Shown here: piece after piece, positions 46,051 to 55,705 of the stretch
How the letters are laid out: each line of letters starts with the position of its first letter
Position numbering within the stretch: the stretch's first letter is position 1
DNA from: Desulfoluna sp942491485
Lineage (GTDB): Bacteria; Desulfobacterota; Desulfobacteria; Desulfobacterales; Desulfolunaceae
Reading direction: 5' to 3'
Assembly: GCA_942491485.1 (NCBI GenBank)
Contig: CALOAX010000017.1
Span: 248,001 to 312,000 of the forward strand
Length of the DNA: 64,000 bases
The notes under the pieces: model-generated
The model's database searches: none
Seen by the model: the letters and a program-made list of their open reading frames with translations, nothing else
Told to the model about the DNA's origin: nothing
Translations under genes and position numbers: made by a program

Positions 46051-48201
46051 TTATCCCAGATTCAGGCTCTGCTGGACCCGCACTTTCCGTGACACACTTC
46101 CGGGCCCTTCCCCTTTTTCCTCGTCCTTTCCATTGTAGATCCAGACGATTTCCAGGAGCTTTGCGCCGTATTTTTTCATTCGCTTGTCGCCCATGCCGTG
46201 GATGGTGCGGAGCTTTTCAAGGGTGTCGGGGAGTTCGTTGGAGATGCCGACCAGGGCTTTTAAGGTGGAGACCCGTGAGGGGGTGATGCTCTCTTCTTTG
46301 GCCTGCTTATCCCGCCAGGACTGAAGGCGCTTTAAGAGTTCGGGGTGCTCGCTGGAGAGATCCTTTACCTTGGTCTTGGCTGTGGACCGGGTTGCCTGTT
46401 TTTTGAAAAAGGCCTTGGCCCGGATATTCAGGAAGTCCTTCACGGTGAAGCCCTCTTTGCAGCCTCGGAGGCAGTAGCGCTTGACGATGAGCTCCTCCCG
46501 GATCTTCACCAGGGACTCATCGATGAGGGTTTTCACCGACTGGTTGTCGGTGGCAAAGGTGGCCTCATCAAGACGGCTTGTGATGGCTGTCTGGGTCTGG
46601 TCAAGGAAGTAGGTACACGCCTTTGTGATGCGCTCCTGGATCACGGTGTTTGCCTCGAGGTCCTGGCCTTCAACCATCAGGGAGTCGAGTTGCCGCGCAA
46701 AGGCTCCGGCAATGCGGATCAGCTCCGGCAGGGTGGTGGTCTGGATGGTGATAAGGGCATCTGTCAGGTTGCCTTCAATGGCCTTTTGGTGGTGGGTCAG
46801 GTTTGTCAGGCAATGGCTGATGTGCTCGCCCATGGGCAGGTAGTCGAAGAGCTCTCCCAAAAGGGCAAACTGGCAGGCGCGTTTGGATTCGTCAAGGTCC
46901 CACTGGGTAGGCGGGTTCTCCTCGATCTCTTTTGTGTAGTGGTTGACCGATTGATCGCAGATGATCCCCGAGGGCGTAATTTTACTGCTTAAGACAATTC
47001 CTTCCAGGGTTTTGCACCGGCTCAAGGCAACGTAAGTCTGGCCGTGGGCAAAGGAGGACCCGGCGTCGATGACGGCTTTTTCAAAGGTGAGGCCCTGGCT
47101 CTTGTGGATGGTGATGGCCCAGGCCAGCCGCAAGGGGTATTGGGAAAAGCTTCCCAGCACCTCCTCTTCGATCTCTTTGGTCTCCTCGTTTAAGGTATAG
47201 GTGATGTTCTCCCACCTCTCCCGGTTCACCACGATGGGGGAGGACTCGCCCTCGCACTGCACCTCGATCACCTCATCGTCCATCTCGGTGATGGTGCCGA
47301 TCTTCCCGTTGTAAAACTCTTTTTTCGAGGAGCTGTCGTTTTTGACGAACATTACCTGGGCGCCCGTTTTCAGGGTCAGGAGCTCATCGGCCGGGTAGGC
47401 GTATTCGGGAAAGGTGCCGCTCACCTCCGCTTCAAAGGTGAAAACCGTCGATTTCATGGCGGTCAGCTTCTGATCGTTGATGCGGTCTGCGCTGGCGTTG
47501 TGGGTGGTCAGGGTGATGTACCCGTCCTTTTCACCGGGAAGCTGGTCGGGCATGTACCGTTTGTTCAGGCTCTGGCGGGAGGCGTCGGAGAGCCGGTTCT
47601 CCCGGATCTCGTTTAATATCGTGATAAACGCCTGGTTGCTCTGCCTGTAGACGTGCGTGAGCTCAAGGCCAAGGACCGAGGCCTGCTGAAAGGCCTGGCT
47701 GCTGAAGAAGTAGCCCGTGTCGTAGTACGGCTTGAGGATCTCCCAGTCGTCCGGTTTGATGATGGGGGCCAGCTGGTGAAGGTCGCCGATCATGAGAAGC
47801 TGAACCCCGCCAAAGGGCCGGGTGCGATCCCGGTAACGCCTGAGTACCTGATCGATGCCGTCCAGCAGGTCGGCACGCACCATACTGATCTCATCGATCA
47901 CCAGGAGGTCCATGGACTGGATGATGTGAATCTTCTTTTTGCTGAAACGGCGGTTCTGAAGGGTGGCATCCGGCGGTAGGGGGCCGAAAGGCATCTGAAA
48001 AAAGGAGTGGATGGTGATTCCCTTGGCGTTGATGGCCGCAACCCCGGTGGGGGCAACCACCACCATGCGCTTGGGGATCTCTTTTTTCACCCGGTGCAGA
48101 AAGGTTGTCTTTCCGGTGCCCGCTTTTCCAGTGAGAAAAAGATTGCGGTGGGTGCTTTGAACAAAGTCAAAGGCCAGTTCCAGTTCGTGGTTTTGATGCA
48201 T
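46051..48201 (-). CDS. PIF1-like superfamily 1B helicase with C-terminal HRDC-like domain
   Basis: 716 residues. Walker A GKAGTGKTTFL (25-35), Walker B LLVIDEISMV, motif III MIGDLHQLAP, and the C-terminal motifs VMFVKND and LAWAITIHKSQGLTFEKAV with YVALSRCKTLEGI. The order matches bacterial PIF1/RecD2-like 5'-3' helicases. Residues about 635-700 form an HRDC-type helical domain (LQSWRDKQAKEESITPSRVS, IHGMGDKRMKKYGAKLLEIV), which binds nucleic acid. It would unwind DNA forks or G-quadruplexes. Two degenerate CTTTCGC units abut the stop codon. Confidence 0.94.
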   Translation of the reverse strand: MHQNHELELAFDFVQSTHRNLFLTGKAGTGKTTFLHRVKKEIPKRMVVVAPTGVAAINAKGITIHSFFQMPFGPLPPDATLQNRRFSKKKIHIIQSMDLLVIDEISMVRADLLDGIDQVLRRYRDRTRPFGGVQLLMIGDLHQLAPIIKPDDWEILKPYYDTGYFFSSQAFQQASVLGLELTHVYRQSNQAFITILNEIRENRLSDASRQSLNKRYMPDQLPGEKDGYITLTTHNASADRINDQKLTAMKSTVFTFEAEVSGTFPEYAYPADELLTLKTGAQVMFVKNDSSSKKEFYNGKIGTITEMDDEVIEVQCEGESSPIVVNRERWENITYTLNEETKEIEEEVLGSFSQYPLRLAWAITIHKSQGLTFEKAVIDAGSSFAHGQTYVALSRCKTLEGIVLSSKITPSGIICDQSVNHYTKEIEENPPTQWDLDESKRACQFALLGELFDYLPMGEHISHCLTNLTHHQKAIEGNLTDALITIQTTTLPELIRIAGAFARQLDSLMVEGQDLEANTVIQERITKACTYFLDQTQTAITSRLDEATFATDNQSVKTLIDESLVKIREELIVKRYCLRGCKEGFTVKDFLNIRAKAFFKKQATRSTAKTKVKDLSSEHPELLKRLQSWRDKQAKEESITPSRVSTLKALVGISNELPDTLEKLRTIHGMGDKRMKKYGAKLLEIVWIYNGKDEEKGEGPGSVSRKVRVQQSLNLG

Positions 48202-48314
48202 TGCCTGCCGTCTTCAAGAAATTTGAGGTTGAACAATCTGGTATATAGAGCCCCTGCATGAGCCTGACCACGTTTTACCCCAAGTTGCGAAAAATGGAAA
48301 GGAGCCAAAAGCGT

Positions 48315-48397
48315 GCCTCCGGCGGCGAGGTGAGCCACCTCGAAAGCTGGTTCGCGAATACTCCCGACTCTCGTTCCTTGAGTCGATCACATTCGCT
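48315..48397 (-). repeat. AB-family B half with compensated stems
   Basis: Minus strand: main stem GCGAAT...ATTCGC (reference GCGGAT...ATCCGC) and last hairpin CGAGGTG...CACCTCG (reference CAAGGTG...CACCTTG). Both stems carry changes on both arms. Ends GCCGCCGGAGGC. Confidence 0.85.
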
Positions 48398-48550
48398 GAC
48401 GGGCTGCGCCCGTGAACTGCGATTGATGCACACCATGGCCTTTGTGCAGCCCAAAGGGCGCTTCGTGGATTATTCATACATAGTGAAGGATGAATGGTCC
48501 CTGAATTCATTGAAAAAACGTTGGCTCCACCAGCGTTCTGCGTACCATTC

Positions 48551-48603
48551 CTTTAGCCTTTAGCCTTTAGCCTTTAGCCTTTAGCCTTTAGCCTTTAGCC
48601 TTT
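48551..48603 (+). repeat. perfect heptamer array (CTTTAGC), about 7.5 units
   Basis: Uninterrupted CTTTAGC units reaching into the stop codon (TGA, 48605-48603) of the minus-strand lipoprotein gene. Same placement as the array at 31898-31982 but with a different unit. Confidence 0.95.
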
Positions 48604-50309
48604 CAATACGTCCTTCCCGTAAAACGCACCGTTGCATCCAGCCGGTTTTCGCCGTCCGTCAGGTTCGTCAGCTTTGGAAGAAATGCAATCATCCAGCTCC
48701 AGTAAAATCCGACGGGTTCGCCGCTGTCGGGTTTTCCGTTGTCGTTTTCATCGAGAATGGCGAACACGTATACATCATCCACGCCGAAGGGTGTGTTGAG
48801 GATGGATTGAAGCTGGGCTCCCATGAGGGGAACCGCATAGGTATCGTTGATATCCCCCGTGGCGGTGACCGTTTCCATGGCCACGATAAAATCGGGGTCG
48901 GTAATCCGGTAGGTGGCGTTGTCCACCCCATCTTCCTGCACGGCAACGACCAGCAGGCGATCTCCCGATTCCAGGGTCACCCCTCCGCCATTTTGAAAGG
49001 TAAAAACAAGGGAAGCGTCGTGATCTACCAGCTCCCGGTTCACCTGAAAACGAAGGTTCGTGTCGCCGTCTTTTAAAGGGATAAAGCTGTTCACACCGGT
49101 GCTTAAGGGGTGGGTGACTGTCAAATGGGATTTCTCCTGGTAATACCCGAGAAGATCTTCCGCATCCGGATCGGGAAAGCCAGTATATGATGGCGAGTCT
49201 GGGTTTTCTTTGTGGTTCAGGTCCCACAAGGCAAGGGCCATCACATGGGCCCCCGGTGAAAGGCCTGTTGCGGAAAGGTCCATGTTGAATTTCACCTCTC
49301 CGGGGTCAAGCCTGTAAAACGCGCGGATTACCGACAGGGGCTGGGTGAACAGGAGGTTGGGGGCATCGGTTTCGGCTGCGACGATAAACAACGGGGCGGT
49401 GCTGGTTTCATCGTAACCGGGGGGGCGCTCCACATGCCCTTTAAGGGATAGCTCCTCGGAGGATGCCTCGGGAATGGTCATGGCGAGGGCGGAATCGAAG
49501 GAGAAATTTTCCTGGGGAGCATCGGTGAGGGTGATAAGGCTTGGCAGCCCCTGGGGATGCCGTGAGTAATACCCCACCGACTCTCCGGCGTCGGGAACTC
49601 CGTTGCCATTGGTATCAAACAGAGCCAGGAGGGTGACATCGGAAATGGGCATGTCAAAGCCGTAGGGGAGAATGCTCAGGCGGTAATCAAGGGGCGTCTC
49701 CTCTTTGTCGAAGGCTCCGTACCCGATGATGCCGTTGAGATCAAGGGTGGTAAAATCGAGGGACCGGATATCTCCGGCATAGACAAAAACAAGCACCGGG
49801 CCGGTGTAATCCCCGGAAAGGGTTCCGCCGATCTCTTTTTCATAGGCGAACACCTCCCGGTTTACATGGATGTCTGCACCGGTGTTAAGGCCTCCTGCAA
49901 GGGTATAGCCCGGGGTAAAGGTTCCGTCCTTTACGTAAAACCCCATCATGTCCCCTGTGTCCGGGGCCGGGATGCCACCATTGTAATGTCGGTCGACAAA
50001 CCCGATGAGGGTCACCGTCTCCCCGGGATTCAATTCGTGGTCGGCAAGGTCGATGGAAAAGGCGCCATTTGCTGCGGTTCCGACAATGGAGGCAAAGGAG
50101 TCACCCGAGCTCCGGGCGATTATTTCCGGATCGGTTCCTTTGAAGAGTGCCACAAAAACATTCGCGTCCTCACATTGGCAGGCCTCGTCCACCGTCACCC
50201 GTCCGGAGATTGAAAAGGTCGCCTTATCCTCTGTTTCACCACAGGCCATACAGAGGAACAGGACAATAAGTGGCACGACCATGGATTTTTGCATGCGGTT
50301 AGAAATCAT
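48603..50309 (-). CDS. lipoprotein with four Ca-binding-like repeat modules
   Basis: 568 residues. Lipobox LCMAC near residue 23 after a short signal peptide, so it is lipid-anchored outside the inner membrane. The body holds four copies of a module built on D-x-N-x-(N/D)-G-x-P-D-x-G-E followed by G(F/Y)Y: FVDRHYNGGIPAPDTGDMMG, LFDTNGNGVPDAGESVGYYS, LWDLNHKENPDSP..., and ILDENDNGKPDSGEPVGFYW. This looks like a calcium loop of dockerin or EF-hand type. The gene overlaps the end of the upstream outer-membrane protein gene by 11 bp; ATG 50294 is an alternative start. Confidence 0.82.
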   Translation of the reverse strand: MISNRMQKSMVVPLIVLFLCMACGETEDKATFSISGRVTVDEACQCEDANVFVALFKGTDPEIIARSSGDSFASIVGTAANGAFSIDLADHELNPGETVTLIGFVDRHYNGGIPAPDTGDMMGFYVKDGTFTPGYTLAGGLNTGADIHVNREVFAYEKEIGGTLSGDYTGPVLVFVYAGDIRSLDFTTLDLNGIIGYGAFDKEETPLDYRLSILPYGFDMPISDVTLLALFDTNGNGVPDAGESVGYYSRHPQGLPSLITLTDAPQENFSFDSALAMTIPEASSEELSLKGHVERPPGYDETSTAPLFIVAAETDAPNLLFTQPLSVIRAFYRLDPGEVKFNMDLSATGLSPGAHVMALALWDLNHKENPDSPSYTGFPDPDAEDLLGYYQEKSHLTVTHPLSTGVNSFIPLKDGDTNLRFQVNRELVDHDASLVFTFQNGGGVTLESGDRLLVVAVQEDGVDNATYRITDPDFIVAMETVTATGDINDTYAVPLMGAQLQSILNTPFGVDDVYVFAILDENDNGKPDSGEPVGFYWSWMIAFLPKLTNLTDGENRLDATVRFTGRTY

Positions 50310-51696
50310 ATTTTGTCTTCAGAGAGATGACGTCCCTGTCCCGGAAATAGGTGAATACCGATTGTGGCGTGTTGGGCCCGCTGACGCTTCCGTTGAAATG
50401 TGCGTAGGAGCACTCTATGGAAAATCCGTTTTGAAAATCGTAGGTGACGGAGGGGTAGAAGAGGGAGCCCGTGTGCGCCAGGTCCACGACTTCGACAATT
50501 TCAATTCTTACCCGTCCGTCCATGTAATCGTCTTCGAACCTTACGGAGATGAAGTCGGAGATGCTCGGGTCTTCGATGCGTGAGTCTGCGTAGTGGGACG
50601 TGTACCACTCAAAGGTCAACACGGTTTCTCCCCCGTGCTCTTCCCAGATGTCGGCAAGGGGAACAAACCAGTTGAAGCCGGTGGCAAAGGCGATGTAATC
50701 GGATTTTTTCTCCTCGAAGGGAAAAACGATCTCCATGGGATTTTCCGGGTCTTGAGGTATGTACCCTGTTTTGTTCGGTGACCAGACCGCCTCGCATTGA
50801 ATCACAAAGGAATCAATGGCCATGCTGAAATCAAATCCGGCCATGCTGGCCGTGTGATGGCGTGGTTCAAGGAGAACCGTCAACTCTCCGTTGTCCGCAA
50901 CAAAGGTGCCCTCCGGAAGAAACAGGGGGTCCCGGTCCGGGCCGTGATACAGGCTGATTGAAAAGTCCGCCCCCGAGACAGTGGAGGCCACCCGTGTTCC
51001 GAAACCGTAGTCGGAAGGAGAGCTTCCCCGTGATTCGGGATCGTCAATTTCCACTGGAAGAGCGTAGTTGTCCGGGGAGGCACTCCACCAGTTTCCTGTG
51101 GCGGCTGTTTCACCGGGCACGTGGACCGGAACCCAGACGAGTTCGGTGGTAAATCGGTCGGCAAACCATATGCCGGAGAGAGCGGGCACACCGTATCGGT
51201 TGTTCTCCTCCTCTTTGAAGAACAGTTCCCGCATGTCTATGGGGTTGAAATAAGCTGTGGGGTTGAAGACATCCGCCGTTCCCCATCCGAAGATCTGATT
51301 ACCGGCCCTCACCCTGTACTGATCGGTCTCATAATGAAAGTAAAGTTCATTGAACGAAAGCTCGAAGGATGAAGAGGCGTATCTCATGTTTTCGTGGAAG
51401 CCGGCATCATTTGTGTATCGGTACTCTTCGTTCTCCGTGAACAAGGATGCCATGGAGACCATGGGGGTCAGGAAGAGGTAAGCAGACTCTCCGCCGTATC
51501 TCATCTCAAGCCGTGAGGTGACCTCGTTCTTCTTGTTCGACTCCTCAAACCCCTCGTCACTTGCCGTGCTGAAAAGTGACTCAAAGGTCACGTACCCTTC
51601 CATGGAAAATTCAAGTGGGGCTTGCCCTTCGGATGCCAACGAAGAGGAGCAGGAGAGCGCGATAACAAGGAGTGCAAGCAATAGTGCGGTTTTCAT
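50299..51696 (-). CDS. DUF1302-like outer-membrane beta-barrel protein
   Basis: 465 residues from ATG 51696 (GGGTGG upstream); the longer frame is not supported. Signal peptide 1-21 (ending SLA-SEG). Many amphipathic strands, with RVRAGNQIFGWGTADVFNPT followed by NPIDMRELFF, the conserved core seen in DUF1302 and related alginate/LbtU-like barrels, and a closing ISLKTKYDF. Encoded upstream of, and overlapping, the repeat lipoprotein gene; the two products probably work together at the outer membrane. Confidence 0.85.
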   Translation of the reverse strand: MKTALLLALLVIALSCSSSLASEGQAPLEFSMEGYVTFESLFSTASDEGFEESNKKNEVTSRLEMRYGGESAYLFLTPMVSMASLFTENEEYRYTNDAGFHENMRYASSSFELSFNELYFHYETDQYRVRAGNQIFGWGTADVFNPTAYFNPIDMRELFFKEEENNRYGVPALSGIWFADRFTTELVWVPVHVPGETAATGNWWSASPDNYALPVEIDDPESRGSSPSDYGFGTRVASTVSGADFSISLYHGPDRDPLFLPEGTFVADNGELTVLLEPRHHTASMAGFDFSMAIDSFVIQCEAVWSPNKTGYIPQDPENPMEIVFPFEEKKSDYIAFATGFNWFVPLADIWEEHGGETVLTFEWYTSHYADSRIEDPSISDFISVRFEDDYMDGRVRIEIVEVVDLAHTGSLFYPSVTYDFQNGFSIECSYAHFNGSVSGPNTPQSVFTYFRDRDVISLKTKYDF

Positions 51697-52282
51697 CAAC
51701 CCACCCGGGGGGCCTCGAAACGTCGGCCAACACAATTTTGTGCCAGCCTTTTATTCCGGACCGTTTTTGAGTCAGAAACCGCTTTCTCCTGTCTGGGGCA
51801 CATTATCATTTCTACATACTTCAAAATGACTTCCGTAGAGTGGCGCTTTGCTCGTGTCCAGAGTGGCTTGATAAAAACAAAGAGGAAACGACTGTCTGAA
51901 TGTGGTCATGTGTACAGGGTTGTATAATGCCGAAATGGTGGGAAAAATAGAAGCTATTTTTGCCAGGCGGCAGAGAAAAGGTGTGAGGTTGTTGGGTGGG
52001 GTAATCTCAGGCATGTATGGCTGAAGGAATGAGGAAAGACGAACCGTGATGCCGGAAGAAAAATCAAGCGGCAACGTGGATGTGATCCGAACCCGCTCTT
52101 CAGAGGTGTTGTGGGCCCAGAAAAGCAAGGTGATCTGGACCTCAGGGACCAAAGGGCTTAAAACGACCTCCAACAGCGCGCTTCGTATGAAGCTTCGTGT
52201 GGTCTTAAGCCCCCTCGTCCGTCAGGCCGTGAGTGATCACGCCTCGTAAAACCTCAAAAAAAACGGTAACTATTCAACGGGT
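51697..52282. other. 586-bp intergenic stretch, no confident gene
   Basis: Frames of 67 and 133 codons overlap on opposite strands around 51.8-52.2 kb, neither with a good ribosome site or recognisable protein features. No repeat or promoter stands out. Confidence 0.5.
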
Positions 52283-52452
52283 GCCCCGGCGGCCCTACCG
52301 GGGGTTAACCTTTTAAAAAGTTGAATAAACAGGTCTAAAAAACGCCCTCGAACGAATTCCGTTTTAAAGGCGGATGTGGTTTGACCCGAGGAACGAGGGG
52401 CAAAGCGCATCCGCAACCAGCTTTCAAGGTGGCACACCTTGCCGCCGGAGGC
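52283..52452 (+). repeat. full-length AB element
   Basis: 170-bp copy. A-half hairpin AACCTTTTAAAAAGTT; main stem GCGGATG...CATCCGC and loop CCGAGGAACGAGG as in the reference; last hairpin CAAGGTGGCACACCTTG. Confidence 0.9.
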
Positions 52453-52527
52453 CGCTTTTTTTGTGGCCTTGATAATTCAAGGGGAACGCCCAGGGGTCTC
52501 GGCTGTAAACCCTATGCACCATTCGGG

Positions 52528-54552
52528 TTATTGTTTCAGCACGTCAGAGATCAGCCTGCTCAATTCCCATTGACGAAAGGGTTTGCGGATAAACCCCGAC
52601 AACCCCTTTGTCCTCAGGTCTTGTATGGCGCTTTCCCTGGAAAACCCGGATGATAGAACCACCCGGCATCCGGGGTCCAACGCCTTCAATCCTGCAAATG
52701 TTTCCCGCCCGTTCTTCACCGGCATGACCATATCAAGAATCACCAGATCAATTTCATCGCGGCTCTTTTGAAAAACCTCCAGAGCCTCCTCTCCGTTTTC
52801 TGTCAGGAGAACCTTATACCCCATCTGCTCGAGCATGGCTTTTGCCGTGATGCGGATGATTTTTTCGTCATCCACCACCAGAATCGTGCCGGAGCCTTCT
52901 TCCACTTTCTGGTTGTCTCCGTCATCCATGGCGACATCGTCTGTCAGGGGGAGGTAGAGGTGAAATTGGGTTCCTGCGTCAGGCTCACTGGACACGGTGA
53001 CAGCCCCATGGTGGTCCCGCATGATGCTGTGTACCGCTGCCAGGCCGAGTCCCGTGCCTTTGCCCTGGCCTTTGGTGGTGAAAAAGGGGTCAAAGATTTT
53101 ATCGAGATTCTCCGGTGCGATGCCATACCCTGTATCTCCGATGTTGATTTCCAGATACCGGCCGGGCTCAATCCCGAATGAGGTGGCGTCGCAGAAGGGC
53201 CTGTCCAGGGTGATGTCTCTTGTGTCAATCCACAGCTCTCCCCCATTGGGCATGGCATGGCTGGCATTGATGCCGAGATTCATCAGGGCATTCTGCAACT
53301 GGGAGTCGTCGCCTATGACCCTGTAATTTTCCGCCCTGTTTTCAACGGAAATCGTGATGCGTTTATCCAGGCTTTGGCTGAGGAGAGACGCTGTCTCCTC
53401 TATGACGGCGTGCAGGTCAACAGCCGTTGACGTGAGTTTGCTCTTGCGACTGAAGACAAGGAGCTTGCGTGTGAGATTCGCTGCACGCGTCGAGGACTGG
53501 ATGATGATATCAACGTATTCCTTCGCCTCTTCATTGAGATTGGGTATGTCTGAGGCGAGCAGCTCGGATGCCCCCAGGATTCCTCCGAGCATGTTGTTGA
53601 AGTCGTGTGCGATTCCTGCTGAAAGTTGGCCGATGGCATCCATTTTATGGGCATGCCTGAGCTGCTCCTCCAACTTCTTCAGCTCGGTGATGTCCTGGGT
53701 GACGGCGATAAACTGGACAATGTCACCTCGCTTGTTTTTTACCGGGGTGATGGTGGCCGCCTCGTTGTATAGAGACCCGTCTTTTCGCTGGTTGAGAAAC
53801 TCCCCTTTCCAGACATGGCCGTGGCGTATGGTGTCCCAGAGGGTGTCGTAAAACGCGTCGTCATGGCTTCCGGAATGGATGCGTTCAAGGCGGTGGCCCA
53901 CGACGTCTCTGGACGCGTAGCCACTGCTTTCGATAAACGCGGGGTTTACCCACATGACAATCCCCTCGGGGTCGGTGATGACAATGGCATTGGCTGCGGC
54001 TTTAAGGGCCGAGTCCCATGCGTGGAGTGTCTCTTCAAACGCCTGCTCTTTTATGTGGGACTCATACAGAATCTGCAGGCTGAATTGAACACTGTCCCGA
54101 AATCGAGCAAGAAGTTCTCGGGTGTCGTCCGAATAGGCGTTGGGCTTTGCATCCAGAATGCAGATGGTGCCGAAGATCTCTTCTGTTGGCCAGGTGATGG
54201 GCATCCCGAAGTAAGAGAGCATTCCCAAATCCATGTCGGGGTTTTCCCTCCAGATGGGATCCCGGGTTGCATCTGGCACCAGCAATTCCTTGCGTGTGTC
54301 CATCACGGTTTCACAGTAAAGGCCGGTATTCAGCGTGGCACGTTCCCCCTGTTCATAGACCATTCCCTCGCTCTGGCTGCAGGCGAATACCTCAATCTCA
54401 TGGGGATGAACCCGCATGATCAGCGCGGCTGGCACTCCGGCAATGCGTGCCAGAAGGTTCGTGATGCTCTGCCAGTTGGTATGCATCTCCGGAGGTATCT
54501 CTATGTCATTGATGATGGGATACTTGGAGTCAAGAAGCTCGAAGGATTTCAT
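52528..54552 (-). CDS. soluble hybrid histidine kinase (GAF-PAS-HisKA-HATPase-REC)
   Basis: 674 residues, no membrane segment, so a cytoplasmic sensor. GAF-like domain (about 25-165, with YFGMPITWPTEEIFGTICIL), PAS (185-305, EGIVMWVNPAFIESSGY), HisKA with GIAHDFNNMLGG, HATPase (NLGINASHAM, DTGYGIA, GTGLGLAAVHS) and a C-terminal receiver (TILVVDDEK, VILDMVMP, LSSGFS, RKPF). GGAG precedes the ATG. Like the other two kinases here, it has no adjacent response-regulator gene. Confidence 0.95.
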   Translation of the reverse strand: MKSFELLDSKYPIINDIEIPPEMHTNWQSITNLLARIAGVPAALIMRVHPHEIEVFACSQSEGMVYEQGERATLNTGLYCETVMDTRKELLVPDATRDPIWRENPDMDLGMLSYFGMPITWPTEEIFGTICILDAKPNAYSDDTRELLARFRDSVQFSLQILYESHIKEQAFEETLHAWDSALKAAANAIVITDPEGIVMWVNPAFIESSGYASRDVVGHRLERIHSGSHDDAFYDTLWDTIRHGHVWKGEFLNQRKDGSLYNEAATITPVKNKRGDIVQFIAVTQDITELKKLEEQLRHAHKMDAIGQLSAGIAHDFNNMLGGILGASELLASDIPNLNEEAKEYVDIIIQSSTRAANLTRKLLVFSRKSKLTSTAVDLHAVIEETASLLSQSLDKRITISVENRAENYRVIGDDSQLQNALMNLGINASHAMPNGGELWIDTRDITLDRPFCDATSFGIEPGRYLEINIGDTGYGIAPENLDKIFDPFFTTKGQGKGTGLGLAAVHSIMRDHHGAVTVSSEPDAGTQFHLYLPLTDDVAMDDGDNQKVEEGSGTILVVDDEKIIRITAKAMLEQMGYKVLLTENGEEALEVFQKSRDEIDLVILDMVMPVKNGRETFAGLKALDPGCRVVLSSGFSRESAIQDLRTKGLSGFIRKPFRQWELSRLISDVLKQ

Positions 54553-54909
54553 GGAGTCTCCATACGGGGCTTTCTCCCCGGATACGCATCGTTGAGTGCT
54601 CGAATTTTCATTGTATGGGGCGGTTCTGCTGCGGGTGGGGCGGCAACTCGTTGTTGACGTATCCAGGAGAAGGTTTTAACGCTCTGGGAAGGAAACGGAG
54701 GCAGTGCGGAAGGTCGCGAATTCAAAGCAGCTTTTCTATGGGTTTTAATGTACCGCAGCCGAAGGGGACATGGCAAGCCGTAAGACTGACGGGAGGTGTC
54801 AAAGGGGCAGGCGGTGACTAAACCGAATCGTTTGGGTTGTGGCTCCCCCTGTCAATACGTTCAGGGGGGGCCAGCATCAAAGGCATCGCCGCCATTTTCA
54901 TGAACCCAT

Positions 54910-55224
54910 CTACCCCAGACTTTCAAGGACCTCGTTGACCCATGACATGGCAGAGATCATGTTGGGGAAGCCGACGGTGGTCAACGCCATCAGAACCGTG
55001 TGGTTGATCTCTTCAGGCGTCGCGCCGAAATCAATGGCTTTTCGCGTGTGGGACATCACGCCGCCCCGTGAGTTGGCTCCGATGGCGATACCCAGTTTGA
55101 CGAGGCTCTGGGTTTTGTCGTCCAGGGGGCCCGAATCACGGCAGACTTTGCCAAGGGCTTGATACTGAACGAACACATCTTCGTATGTGTTTTTGAAATC
55201 CGTGTATTTTTTGGGCAGGTACAT
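54910..55224 (-). CDS. carboxymuconolactone decarboxylase-family protein without the CxxC
   Basis: 104 residues, GGAG before the ATG. AhpD/CMD fold: LDDKTQSLVKLGIAIGANSR, then GGVMSHTRKAIDFGATPEEI and LTTVGFPNMISAMSWVNEVL. The CxxC of AhpD-type peroxidoreductases is replaced by polar residues (SRGG), so a peroxidase role is unlikely. Related small proteins are often orphan. The 54553-54909 stretch upstream of the next gene holds nothing I can identify. Confidence 0.88.
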   Translation of the reverse strand: MYLPKKYTDFKNTYEDVFVQYQALGKVCRDSGPLDDKTQSLVKLGIAIGANSRGGVMSHTRKAIDFGATPEEINHTVLMALTTVGFPNMISAMSWVNEVLESLG

Positions 55225-55436
55225 GTGGAGGCTCCTTTACGTCTGATTAACGACCGTGGATGAGAAAGAAAAAAAGTACGTGGTGAAAGTCAGCTCATGT
55301 GTGAAATGGCCTGCTCCGAGAGGCCTGGTGTCTTGAGATAGTCAATGGTCTCTTTTACGACAACCCGGCCTGCCTTTGCAAGATTTTGATAAAACGGCGA
55401 TGTTGAGTGCCGGGTGATTTCTCAGTAAAGGAGACA

Positions 55437-55499
55437 AGGGCCTCGCTGGAAAAAAACCACACAACAACTTTTCCGGGCAACTCCACAATGCTGCTCTAT
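55437..55499 (+). repeat. R6 dispersed repeat, copy 2
   Basis: GGGCCTCGCTGGAAAAAAAC, then CACACAACAACTTTTCCGGG and TCCACAATGCTGCTCTAT, matching 5405-5484. Confidence 0.6.
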
Positions 55500-55591
55500 C
55501 CCGAATATTTGATGGAAAAGCAGGTGTGTTGAGGCAAGGACAAGTTATTGCAGGTGATTACTGCGGGGGTTGTTTGTCTGGACCCTTCGTC

Positions 55592-55671
55592 AGCGAGTGG
55601 ACCTGCCCGGGTAACGAGGGCAAAGGAGCTTTCGCAATCCGCTTCCCACGTGGCACCCCTTGCCGCCGAGG
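55592..55671 (+). repeat. degenerate AB B half
   Basis: GGTAACGAGGGCAAAGGAGC, then TTTCGCAATCCGC and CCTTGCCGCCGAGG. It runs to within 35 bp of the stop codon of the cyclase gene. Confidence 0.55.
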
Positions 55672-55705
55672 TTTTGTGTGCCCATGCGCAGTGTTGAGCT
55701 GCGCA

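Noticed and set aside
52046..52249. 67-codon plus-strand frame, and 133-codon frame opposite it
   Set aside because: Ribosome site too distant, no features, and both strands are open by chance in the same stretch.
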